A stretch of 17,184 nt of DNA from Coemansia sp. RSA 922 (GCA_027577415.1 JANBQS010000474.1:1-17184); one strand, 5' to 3'. Shown: positions 7,279 to 14,000, counted from the first letter of the stretch. Notes: generated by a model not told the origin, from the sequence alone. Numbers and translations are program-made.

Positions 7279-9042
7279 ATGGCTGGCAAATTCACAGCTC
7301 GACTTGTCTTTACTCGCCATTTCTCATACCGACGTTTATTTGCGCGGCAACACATTCCTAATTACAGCCCCTACAGCCGATTAGCCCTTACACGACGCAG
7401 AGACGTGGCCGCAGCAAACCGCAGTAACACGCACAGCTCAACAACTGCTGCTAACAAACAAAGGGCTGGGAGCAATTCAGAACACACTGGACTGACTGAC
7501 GCTCTCGCAATGAAGACCGTGAGCTTGACGCCTACAGAGCAAGAGATATGCGAGCTGCTGCTCAACGTCGTAGAAACCATTCACGCCAAGCAGCCAGAGC
7601 AACCAAAGTTAGTGTTGCGGATTGCGGGCGGATGGGTGCGTGACAAGCTGCTTGGGCTCGAGTCGCACGACATTGACATTGCCATCGATAATATGAGCGG
7701 GTTTGACCTCGCGCAGCACGTCAACCAATATCTGTCTGAGCACGGGTACCCAGTGAGCACAATAGCCAAGATAAATCAGAACCCGGAGCGGTCCAAGCAC
7801 CTGGAGACCGCGACGACGAGCGTGCTGGGCTTGCTGGTGGACTTTGTCAACTTGCGAAGCGAGACGTACAACTCAGACAGTCGCATTCCTCAAATCGAGT
7901 TTGGCACGCCTGCTGACGATGCGTTACGCCGCGACATCACAATCAACGCCCTGTTTTACAACATTCACAGCCGACAGGTTGAAGACTTTACTGGCCGCGG
8001 GCTGGCTGATTTGCGCGACGGCATTGTGAGAACGCCGCTGGAGCCCTTTAAGACCTTTACCGACGACCCTCTGCGTGTCTTGCGCGTGCTGAGGTTTGCC
8101 AGCCGATTCAACTATGCTATTGACGAAGAGACTGCCGAGGCTATTATGCGGCCCGAGATCAAGTGCGACTTGGATGCGAAGATCAGCCGCGAGAGAGTCG
8201 GCGTTGAGCTCGAGAAGATGGCCGCTGGGCCGCATCCCCTGCTTTCCATTCAGCTCATTTTGCGATTTGGCCTGTACGCTAGCATATTCCGCACGCCTCC
8301 TCGGGACGAGTGGGTTAGTGTCGAGGACGAGATATCAGAGCCCAAGGACGTTGCACTCGCCGAGGCACTTACGCGCAATGTGCTCGAGCTGGTGAGTGGC
8401 AGCAATAGAGATGGCTCGGCGTCGCTGCTGCGCAGCATGCCCCAGCAATGCCTGGATGTTGGCGGTGGTGAGACGGCCATGAGGCGGTCGCTGATGCTCG
8501 CCGCCTTCTTATATCCGTACCATGACCTACTAGTCCGCGACAAGAAGAAGACGGTTCCCGTGGCATACGTAGTGGTCCGCGATGGCATCAAGCTGTCGCA
8601 CTTGGACTCTGAAAGCACAGTAGGACTGCACCAATATGCGGCCCCACTTGCGTCTACAGCGAACGACTGCGTGGCAGGGACATTGAGTCGCAAGACGCTT
8701 GGTCTGCAGATCCGCAGCATTGGGTCGCGTTGGCCGCAGAGCGTCTTATTTGCCGCCGCACTCGAACTCTTGGACACACAGGGTGCGACTGCACTGGCGG
8801 CAGTGACTGACAAGTACAAGGCGTATGTGAACCGGGTGGTTGCTGAGGATTTGGCTGAGGCATATGCCATGAAGCATATTGTGGATGGTAAGACCGCTGC
8901 AAAGATCCTGGGAATCAAGCCGGGCCCAGCTCTCAAGGGCGTGCTGGACCGTGTCATGGATTGGCAGCTGGACCACCCGCAAGGTACACGAGACGAGTGT
9001 GAGGCATTCATTAAGGACACTATTGGCGCTGACATGCGGTGA
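7279..9042 (+). CDS. CCA1: tRNA nucleotidyltransferase (CCA-adding enzyme)
   Basis: Adds and repairs the 3'-terminal CCA of tRNAs from CTP and ATP, in nucleus/cytosol and mitochondria. A class II nucleotidyltransferase head is clear: LRIAGGWVRDKLLG (about 113-126) followed by HDIDIAI with metal-binding Asp 131 and Asp 133. Other motifs are HLETATTSVLGLLVDFVNLR (acidic VDF about 188-189), DDALRRDITINALFYNI (213-229), DDPLRVLRVLRFASRF (262-277) and KISRERVGVE (301-310). Length is 587 aa, slightly above yeast Cca1. The first 77 residues are rich in Arg, Ser and aromatic residues, with almost no acidic residues in the first 40, as expected for a mitochondrial presequence. A second ATG at 7510 (Met78) sits just before the conserved enzyme begins. 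Stop TGA at 9040-9042. No intron. It lies inside the small-gene array. Confidence 0.96.
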   Translation: MAGKFTARLVFTRHFSYRRLFARQHIPNYSPYSRLALTRRRDVAAANRSNTHSSTTAANKQRAGSNSEHTGLTDALAMKTVSLTPTEQEICELLLNVVETIHAKQPEQPKLVLRIAGGWVRDKLLGLESHDIDIAIDNMSGFDLAQHVNQYLSEHGYPVSTIAKINQNPERSKHLETATTSVLGLLVDFVNLRSETYNSDSRIPQIEFGTPADDALRRDITINALFYNIHSRQVEDFTGRGLADLRDGIVRTPLEPFKTFTDDPLRVLRVLRFASRFNYAIDEETAEAIMRPEIKCDLDAKISRERVGVELEKMAAGPHPLLSIQLILRFGLYASIFRTPPRDEWVSVEDEISEPKDVALAEALTRNVLELVSGSNRDGSASLLRSMPQQCLDVGGGETAMRRSLMLAAFLYPYHDLLVRDKKKTVPVAYVVVRDGIKLSHLDSESTVGLHQYAAPLASTANDCVAGTLSRKTLGLQIRSIGSRWPQSVLFAAALELLDTQGATALAAVTDKYKAYVNRVVAEDLAEAYAMKHIVDGKTAAKILGIKPGPALKGVLDRVMDWQLDHPQGTRDECEAFIKDTIGADMR

Positions 9043-9159
9043 TAATAGGGAGAAATACAGGAGACATTGAGTGAGTTCAAAAGAAATTATGCCTAGAATA
9101 TATTTGTCGAAAGCGCAGCTCTGGTTCAGAGGCTGTAGCCAATGTACTCTAATGTATTA
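9043..9159. other. CCA1 3' region
   Basis: Short AT-rich spacer after CCA1, containing ATATATTTG-type sequence near 9095. The homologous promoter block of unit B begins at about 9160. No gene is seen. Confidence 0.35.
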
Positions 9160-9630
9160 GTCGCAAGAGCCCTCTAGTTTTATGTTCGCGCTGGATAGGA
9201 CAGAGCGCCTTTAAAAATAAGAACACTTGGAATTCGCCAATTCGCAACGCTTTTCCCCCTTTTCCCTCTTCCGTCGAGCGTTGCGGCCAAGTAAACCCCT
9301 CCCTTGAAACAATTGCTTTTTGCTTTGAGCGAAATTACGTCATACCCCCAACCGTATGTTTCATCCAAGCAGCAAGCAACATGTTCGTCATCGCTGCTCT
9401 TTATTAGCTCTTTGAAGAAAGGAAGACAAATGACATATTCGATAATGCCGGTTGGGGGAGGCGATTTTGCACTCGCTCTCTCGCTCCGGCATTATCCACC
9501 CTACTTGTGCTATAAAAAGACAACTAGTGGCAGCCTCTTTTCCCCTTTTTTCTTCACTCTCACTTTTTCTCCAGCCCACATTTCTACTCCATTGTTCTAA
9601 ACAAACGCAGCTTTATTTCCAAGTTTAACT
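9160..9630 (+). promoter_or_regulatory. Upstream block of unit B (array promoter)
   Basis: Repeated promoter block. In order it has GCGCCTTTAAAAATAAGAACACTTGGAATTCGCCAATTCGC (about 9205-9244, given here for position), TTGCGGCCAAGTAAACC, TTGAAACAATTGCTTTTTGC, a CRE-like TTACGTCAT (9335-9343), a second half-type TTCGTCA 48 bp downstream (9384-9390), CTTTGAAGAAAGGA, GCCGGTTGGGGG, TATAAAAA (9511-9518) and a pyrimidine-rich leader ending CCAAGTTTAACT before the ATG. Much of the distal part is nearly identical to the units D and E blocks. The stretch GATAATGCCGGTTGGGGG is shared with unit C. Confidence 0.8.
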
Positions 9631-9999
9631 ATGATATGCCAAGTATTAGTCATTGACAATCTGGAACTAAGTCATCATGGATTCGCAACTGTCAAAGGGA
9701 CCTGCCATGAGGTTGCAAACAATGTAAAAAGAAGTTATTGTATAAAACAAATGGCACAGAGGGTTGCTTATCTTGTTACTGGAAATGGAATTATTTATAA
9801 GTCCAGTGTTTACCAAGAGAAATTTGATAATGCTGATGTAGCTGTAGCTGTAGAAGATCCCACATGCATTGTGTTTGCCAATATATCATCATGGAAATCT
9901 TACATGGAAAATATTGCAAGTGCTCCAGAAAATGCAGGTCTAAGCGAGTATGACTTTATTATACAAGAGGCAAAAAAGCTAAATCCCATTTTGAATTAG
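9631..9999 (+). CDS. Unit B: array small-protein family member, 122 aa, truncated relative to unit E
   Basis: Unknown function. Predicted soluble cytoplasmic/nuclear protein with no signal peptide or membrane segment. Layout: an N-terminal strand CQVLVI, a CHEVANNVK helix, AYLVTGNGIIYKSS (two strands), a strand TCIVFA, helix SSWKSYMENI, and the family signature LSEYDFII near residues 105-111. It is closest to unit E in protein, leader and 3' flank. A TAG at 9997-9999 stands where E has GAG (13663-13665). Beyond it, 14 codons equivalent to the E C terminus remain intact to a TAA at 10042-10044, so the nonsense change looks recent. AT-rich. Start chosen because the ATG and leader align with units C and E. 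Confidence 0.75.
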   Translation: MICQVLVIDNLELSHHGFATVKGTCHEVANNVKRSYCIKQMAQRVAYLVTGNGIIYKSSVYQEKFDNADVAVAVEDPTCIVFANISSWKSYMENIASAPENAGLSEYDFIIQEAKKLNPILN

Positions 10000-10253
10000 G
10001 AAGGAAAGTTTGCAATGACAATGGCTCTTAGGAAGAATGTTTAAAATATCAAGACCAAACCACAAAGTATTAGATGTTTTCTTCAATGTCATTAGTTGCA
10101 GCACCTAGTAGGTTCGCCATCTATCACTTTATTCTGCATGCCTCTCACTCTTTTTTTCCTTTATAATAGTGTTATTTAGTAAAACATCGCATTAGCAAAT
10201 ATACAGTGTCTATTGAAGCGCCTATCAATACATACAAATAACCTATATTCGGC
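10000..10253. repeat. 3' flank of unit B, duplicated at unit E (about 13664-13914)
   Basis: Collinear with the DNA after unit E. Both contain ATCAAGACCAAACCACAAAG or a near copy, GATGTTTTCTTCAATGTCATT, TTTCCTTTATA, TAGTAAAACATC-CATTAGCAAATA, TACAGTGTCTATT, ATATCAATACATA or TATCAATACATA, and CCTATGC. It includes the residual C-terminal codons of unit B (10000-10044). The block ends in the 3' end of a convergent minus-strand coding fragment. No independent gene is seen. Confidence 0.75.
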
Positions 10254-10620
10254 CTATGCCTTATTGTGGTGGAATGCATAGACATGAGCTATACGTTGTG
10301 CAACTAACGGATACTTGTTAGAAACGAGATCCAGGTGCGCGCGGATTCTATCCCGAAACAGACGGTGTTGCTCGCAGTCGCCGTTGGCAGCAGCGGCCTG
10401 AAGAGCCATATTATACATATCGTGAGTAGGGAAGGGGTAGCTGAGAGCTGGCGCACGGTCAGTAGCAGGAGCAATAACCCTTTGGTAACGTCTATCCATG
10501 ACTAACCAGACGTCGTCATACTGCTGGCGCAAGAGCAAGGGTTTGATGATAGCGGCAAATGTAGCAGCATAGTGGTGAGGTGGGAAATTGTCATTGAGAA
10601 AACGAGCAACGGCAGCAGCA
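10254..10620 (-). pseudogene. C-terminal fragment of a helical (possibly PPR/TPR-like) protein, 5' end missing
   Basis: On the minus strand a single open frame runs from about 10620 to TAG at 10256-10254, about 121 codons. It has no convincing ATG start, and coding is interrupted where the unit C promoter block begins (about 10621). It includes FLNDNFPPHHYAATFAAI, RQQYDDVWLVMDRRYQRV, DMYNMALQAAAANG and the end QRIAHVYAFHHNKA. Its paired-helix look resembles pentatricopeptide/TPR proteins, but that is only an impression. Codon use is GC-rich like the housekeeping genes, unlike the small array genes. The last 28 or so codons and the stop recur after unit E (13915-13998). I interpret it as a truncated relic of a longer gene. 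Confidence 0.6.
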
Positions 10621-11023
10621 ACACACTTTCCTCCCTTTTACTGTCCACTGGGTGCTGCGTCAAAGAGAACCACTCCTTTCAAGCAATTTATTTTTAGCTT
10701 TGAATGGAGATACGTCATATCCCGAAACGGTGTACCGCAGTGAATCGGAAAACAGTATATTCGTCATTGCCAAGTTGAACTGGTGCTTTGAAGAAAGGAA
10801 TTGAAGACGACCAATGCCATTTCCGATAATGCCGGTTGGGGGAAGTACTTCTTCCCTCTCTCTCTCGCTCTCGCTCTCGCTCTCGCTCTGGCGTTGTCTA
10901 AATTATTCTTGCTATAAAAGGAAGGTTGGCAGTTGCCAATTTTTTCTTCACCCCCACTTTTTTCAAGCTATTGTCTGTGCAATTATTTTTAAACGCACAC
11001 AGTTTTATTTTCCAAGTTTACTA
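10621..11023 (+). promoter_or_regulatory. Upstream block of unit C (array promoter)
   Basis: A diverged copy of the repeated promoter. Anchors are GCTGCGTC near 10655, CAAGCAATTTATTTTTAGCTTTG, CRE-like TACGTCA (10711-10717), second site TTCGTCA (10760-10766, 49 bp on), CTTTGAAGAAAGGAATTGAAG, GATAATGCCGGTTGGGGG (shared with B), a CTCTCG repeat (about 10855-10890), TATAAAAG (10913-10920) and a leader ending TTCCAAGTTTACTA before the ATG. The in-frame ATG at 10814 would put the TATA box and the CT repeat inside a protein and is therefore not used as the start. Confidence 0.75.
10855..10890 (+). repeat. CTCTCG microsatellite in the unit C promoter
   Basis: Short tandem CT/CTCTCG tract just upstream of the unit C TATA box. 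Unit B has a shorter CTCGCTCTCTCGCTC at the corresponding place, so this looks like local expansion of a promoter element. Confidence 0.6.
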
Positions 11024-11452
11024 ATGAGGTGTTCAGTTCTTTGTCTAATAAAGGCAGGAGGTGACTATAAAGTAGAACCAGTGGGATGCCTGGAGGAATC
11101 ATTAAATACTTGTGACGAGGCTGCAAGGGTTATGAGAAAAATATTACTAGATAATTCAAAAATATCACAACCTTTCTATGTGGCCACTAGTGATAAAGTT
11201 AAGTATTATTATAGGTATGAGGGCTATGAAGAAGGCAACGACTTTCAAATGTCAGAGCACACATGTTTCGTATTTTGCAGCAAAAGAACCATGACAGCTT
11301 ACTGCAAATTGAGCCGTAATATGGGACTAAGTCAGTATGATGTGATTATGAATGAGGTAACTAAACTAAAACATAAACTGAATGAAATCAATGGGATAAT
11401 AGCGCTACTGGCACTGCCAACTAATGACATGGAGGTGTCAGAGGAAGATTGA
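11024..11452 (+). CDS. Unit C: array small-protein family member, 142 aa
   Basis: Unknown function. The ATG at 11024 follows the same leader as units B and E, and the frame ends at TGA 11450-11452. The N terminus MRCSVLCLI corresponds to the CQVLVI strand of B and E. Then come CDEAARVMRKIL (helix), FYVATSDKVKYYYRYEGYEEG (Tyr-rich strands), TCFVFCS, and the signature GLSQYDVIMNEVTKLK near residues 106-121. The C-terminal tail differs from the other units and is acidic (NDMEVSEED). It is the most diverged of the B/C/E group. No signal peptide, membrane segment or known domain is seen. The AT-rich composition contrasts with CCA1. Confidence 0.75.
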   Translation: MRCSVLCLIKAGGDYKVEPVGCLEESLNTCDEAARVMRKILLDNSKISQPFYVATSDKVKYYYRYEGYEEGNDFQMSEHTCFVFCSKRTMTAYCKLSRNMGLSQYDVIMNEVTKLKHKLNEINGIIALLALPTNDMEVSEED

Positions 11453-11749
11453 AACTGAGGTGTATGGTATTTGTCCATGTCATTTGTCCTTATTAAAGCT
11501 TGTCGCTAGAGCCTGTGAACAACTGTGAAACATCTAGGCCTAGCAACCCAGATGTTTCTTCTTGTTTTGGTATAACCAAACTTACTGGCCTCATTAGTCA
11601 TTTTATTAAACTATTGTAAGTAGTAGACAATACATCAAATTTGTTGTTTCAACCAGGTACAGGTGAAGCTTGTGCTACAGCAGTGACAACAATTTGTTTG
11701 CTCAACAGCTCATTTCTGCTTCTATGCACCGGCTTGCTCAAAGCACTTT
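11453..11749. other. 3' spacer of unit C with two short hairpins
   Basis: No gene is supported. It contains a perfect 9-bp inverted repeat, GAAACATCT (11527-11535) and AGATGTTTC (11550-11558), and next to it TTTGGT-ATA-ACCAAA (11566-11580). AT-rich sequence follows (TTTTATTAAACTATTG near 11600), a plausible 3' processing region. No convincing homology to the B/E 3' flank is visible. Confidence 0.45.
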
Positions 11750-12167
11750 AGAAAACAAGAACACTTGGAATTCGCCAATTCGCAACGCTTTCCCCCTTTT
11801 TCCTCTTCTGCTGAAAGCTGCGGCCAAGTAAACCCTTCCCTTAAAACAATTGCTTTTGGATTTGAGCGAAATTACGTCATACCCCCAACCGTGTGTCACA
11901 GTGAATCAGCAAACAATATGTACGTCATTGCCGCTCTATATTAGCGCTTTGAAGAAAGGAATTGAAGACTTTGGCAAAAGACACTCTTTGAAAAATTGGT
12001 TGGGGGGAAGCACTTCCTCCATTTTTCTTGCTCTGGCATCCACCCCACTTTCACTTTCGCTCTAAAAAGCCGACTAGTGGCTGCCTCTTTTTATTCTTCC
12101 TCGTTATTCTCACTTTTCACAAGCTATTAAAGCAATCCTAGTTTTTCTTGCCTGAGCGTACTTGTAG
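11750..12167 (+). promoter_or_regulatory. Upstream block of unit D (array promoter)
   Basis: Repeated promoter block with GAACACTTGGAATTCGCC, GCTGCGGCCAAGTAAACC, AAACAATTGCTTTTGG, CRE-like TTACGTCAT (11872-11880) and a second full TACGTCA 48 bp on (11921-11927). These are followed by CTTTGAAGAAAGGAATTGAAG, GGCAAAAGACACTCTTTG and TTGGTTGGGGGGAAGC. The TATA position reads TCTAAAAA (12061-12068) instead of TATAAAAA. The leader ends CTTGTAG before the ATG, like unit A. From AGGAATTGAAG to GGCATCCACCC it is almost identical to unit E. Confidence 0.8.
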
Positions 12168-12581
12168 ATGGATACCAAGAATTATAAAGTTTATTCATAT
12201 GAAGTTTATAATGACGATATTGTGTTTATAGAAGATTTCCCCATCCCCATAGCTAAAAAGGGTTGTCATGCTGCCGCAGCGCATCTAAAGAAGTTCACCA
12301 CTGCTGAAAAGAGAAGTAAAGCAGTACTTGTCGCTACTCATAATATTGTTTATTATTTCGTTGGTCAGACAAAGAAAAGGGATAATGCATCTGATGACAT
12401 ATGTGATACGGCACGATTTTTACTTGTTCATGGAATGGCCTGGAAAAAATTAAAAGGCAAGTTTATTGATGGATCGACTGAGTATGATATAATCATGGGC
12501 AGTGCAACTAGAAAGGATCCAGCATCGGTAGCGTCTTTAGATGATGTAGATGACATATCAGACTACTCCATTGAAGAATGA
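12168..12581 (+). CDS. Unit D: array small-protein family member, 137 aa
   Basis: Unknown function. It groups with unit A rather than B/C/E: the N terminus is Tyr-rich (NYKVYSYEVYNDD) followed by VFIEDFPIPI. Shared family layout: GCHAAAAHLKKF (helix with the family C-x-x-A-A pattern), KAVLVATHNIVYYF, CDTARFLLV, helix AWKKLKG and signature STEYDIIMGSA near residues 104-114. The C-terminal tail is acidic, with VASLDDVDDISDYSIEE. No signal peptide or membrane segment. AT-rich. The start is supported by alignment with the TGTAGATGG start of unit A. It is the only intact member of the A/D subgroup here. Confidence 0.78.
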   Translation: MDTKNYKVYSYEVYNDDIVFIEDFPIPIAKKGCHAAAAHLKKFTTAEKRSKAVLVATHNIVYYFVGQTKKRDNASDDICDTARFLLVHGMAWKKLKGKFIDGSTEYDIIMGSATRKDPASVASLDDVDDISDYSIEE

Positions 12582-12849
12582 AGATGACATTTTCAAGTCA
12601 AGTGTCCACAACTGGGCATACGTTGACCAAGATCACTTTTTGCCCACGCTAGCACCACTATAATTTGTTTAGGCGGGCCTCAGTTTGCAGACCGTTTCAA
12701 GGTGATTTGTTAGTTTGTTTTAATAGAGGTGATATTAGAATTGATATTGTACCAATATTTATATTACCAGTGTGATTTATGATCTTGTAACATGAGAGCT
12801 AGTGTGGTCAACTGCGCATCCATTGCGAGATCTTGCAGTTCTGCTTTAG
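12582..12849. other. D-E spacer, homologous to the segment upstream of unit A
   Basis: No gene is supported. From about 12600 to 12780 it is collinear with 5920-6090 (see that entry), which shows that this spacer is part of the repeating unit. The unit E promoter block begins at roughly 12850. Confidence 0.5.
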
Positions 12850-13302
12850 TTCACTGGTTGGAGAAAACGTCTTTATAAATATGAACCACTCTTGGACTTC
12901 GCTAATTCGCAACTCTTTCCCCCCTTTCCCCTCTTCTGCCGAATGCTGCGGCCAAGTAAACCCTTCCCTTGAAACAATTGCTTTTGGCTTTGAGCGAAAT
13001 TACGTCATACCCCTGACCATGTGTTTCATTCAAGCAGCAAGCAACATGTTCGTCATCGCTGCTCTTTATTAGCTCTTTGAAGAAAGGAATTGAAGGCTTT
13101 GGCAAAAGGCACTCTTTGAAAAATTGGTTGGGGGGAAGCACTTCCTCCATTTTTCTTGCTCTGGCATCCACCCAACTTGCGCTATAAAAAGCCGACTAGT
13201 GGCCGCCTCCTTTTCTCTCTTCTCCCTTACTCATACTTTTCTCTAGCCCGCATGTCTACTCCATTGTTCTAAACAAACGTAGCTATATTTTCAAGTTTAA
13301 TT
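12850..13302 (+). promoter_or_regulatory. Upstream block of unit E (array promoter, mosaic)
   Basis: Repeated block with CTTCGCTAATTCGCAACTC, GAATGCTGCGGCCAAGTAAACC, TTGAAACAATTGCTTTTGGC, CRE-like TTACGTCAT (13000-13008) and second site TTCGTCA (13049-13055, 48 bp on). The GGCAAAAGGCACTCTTTG and TTGGTTGGGGGGAAGC segments match unit D. After TATAAAAA (13183-13190) the leader switches to match unit B (CTCTAGCCCGCATGTCTACT, CATTGTTCTAAACAAACG). The block is therefore a chimera of two promoter types. Confidence 0.8.
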
Positions 13303-13710
13303 ATGAAGTGCCAAGTACTAGTCATTGCTGAGCAGGAATTAACGCATGTTGGATTTGAAACGATCTCTTATACCAACTGTCATGATGCTGCTATGAATAT
13401 TAAGAATATATATACGAACGAAACAAGATCAATGAAAGCCTATATTGTTACTGGAAATAGAGTTATTTATTCCTCCAATAGCAATGACAAGCCATTAGTA
13501 AACGGTGATGCCAATGTAGAAGGTCCCACATGCATTGTGTTTGCCCATCAACCAGCATGGAAATCTTATATGGAAAAAATTACAAGAACTTCAAAAAATA
13601 AATCTCTAAGCGAGTATGACTTAATTATGATACGCGCGATTAATCTAAATCCCGATTTGGATGAGGAAGGAAAGTTTGCAATGACAATGGCTCTTAGGAT
13701 GAATGTTTAA
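13303..13710 (+). CDS. Unit E: array small-protein family member, 135 aa
   Basis: Unknown function. This is the longest intact copy of the B/E type: MKCQVLVI strand, NCHDAAMNIKNIY helix, KAYIVTGNRVIYSS strands, PTCIVFA strand, AWKSYMEKI helix, the signature SLSEYDLIM near residues 102-110, and a C-terminal EEGKFAMTMALRMNV that unit B loses to a nonsense codon. No signal peptide, membrane segment or recognised domain. The DNA is AT-rich: one 60-base line of this gene (13381-13440) is 32% GC, against 57% in a CCA1 line (8161-8220). The ATG and leader align with those of unit B. Confidence 0.78.
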   Translation: MKCQVLVIAEQELTHVGFETISYTNCHDAAMNIKNIYTNETRSMKAYIVTGNRVIYSSNSNDKPLVNGDANVEGPTCIVFAHQPAWKSYMEKITRTSKNKSLSEYDLIMIRAINLNPDLDEEGKFAMTMALRMNV

Positions 13711-13914
13711 AATGTCAAGACCAAACCACAAAGAATTATATGTTTTCTTCAATGTCATTTGTTGAAGTGCCCAATATATTCACCTTGTAGAATTCTATTC
13801 AGTGCCTCTCTCTTTTTTCCTTTATAGTGTTGCTGTTTAGTAAAACATCACATTAGCAAATATACAGTGTCTATTTAAGAGCATATCAATACATAAAATT
13901 AACCAATAATCAGC
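13711..13914. repeat. 3' flank of unit E, duplicate of the unit B 3' flank
   Basis: Collinear with 10045-10253, with the anchors listed there. Small indels are present, for example around the TTTCCTTTATA stretch. Together with the coding region and the fragment that follows, it defines a segmental duplication between B and E. Confidence 0.75.
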
Positions 13915-13998
13915 CTATGCTTTATAGTGGTGGAATACATAGACATGAGCTATACGTTGCGCAGCTAACAGATACTTGTTAGAAGCGAGATCCAAGTG
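13915..13998 (-). pseudogene. Short duplicate of the C-terminal fragment found after unit B
   Basis: About 28 codons on the minus strand ending at TAG (13917-13915). AHLDLASNKYLLAAQRIAHV corresponds to AHLDLVSNKYPLVAQRIAHV after unit B. Frame and stop are preserved. Homology stops at about 13998, where TFIIA-gamma coding sequence starts on the opposite strand. It is a relic carried by the segmental duplication. Confidence 0.7.
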
Positions 13999-14000
13999 CG

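Noticed and set aside
8250..9080. 276-codon minus-strand ORF opposite CCA1
   Set aside because: Long but antisense to a well conserved enzyme. Explained by GC-rich codon use.
10814..11023. In-frame N-terminal extension of unit C (70 residues from the ATG at 10814)
   Set aside because: It would place the promoter's GGTTGGGGG element, CTCTCG repeat and TATA box inside the protein. The ATG at 11024 aligns with the starts of units B and E.
12833..13072. 79-codon plus-strand ORF in the unit E promoter block
   Set aside because: Lies across the CRE-like sites, is not conserved as a frame in unit D, and precedes the TATA box.
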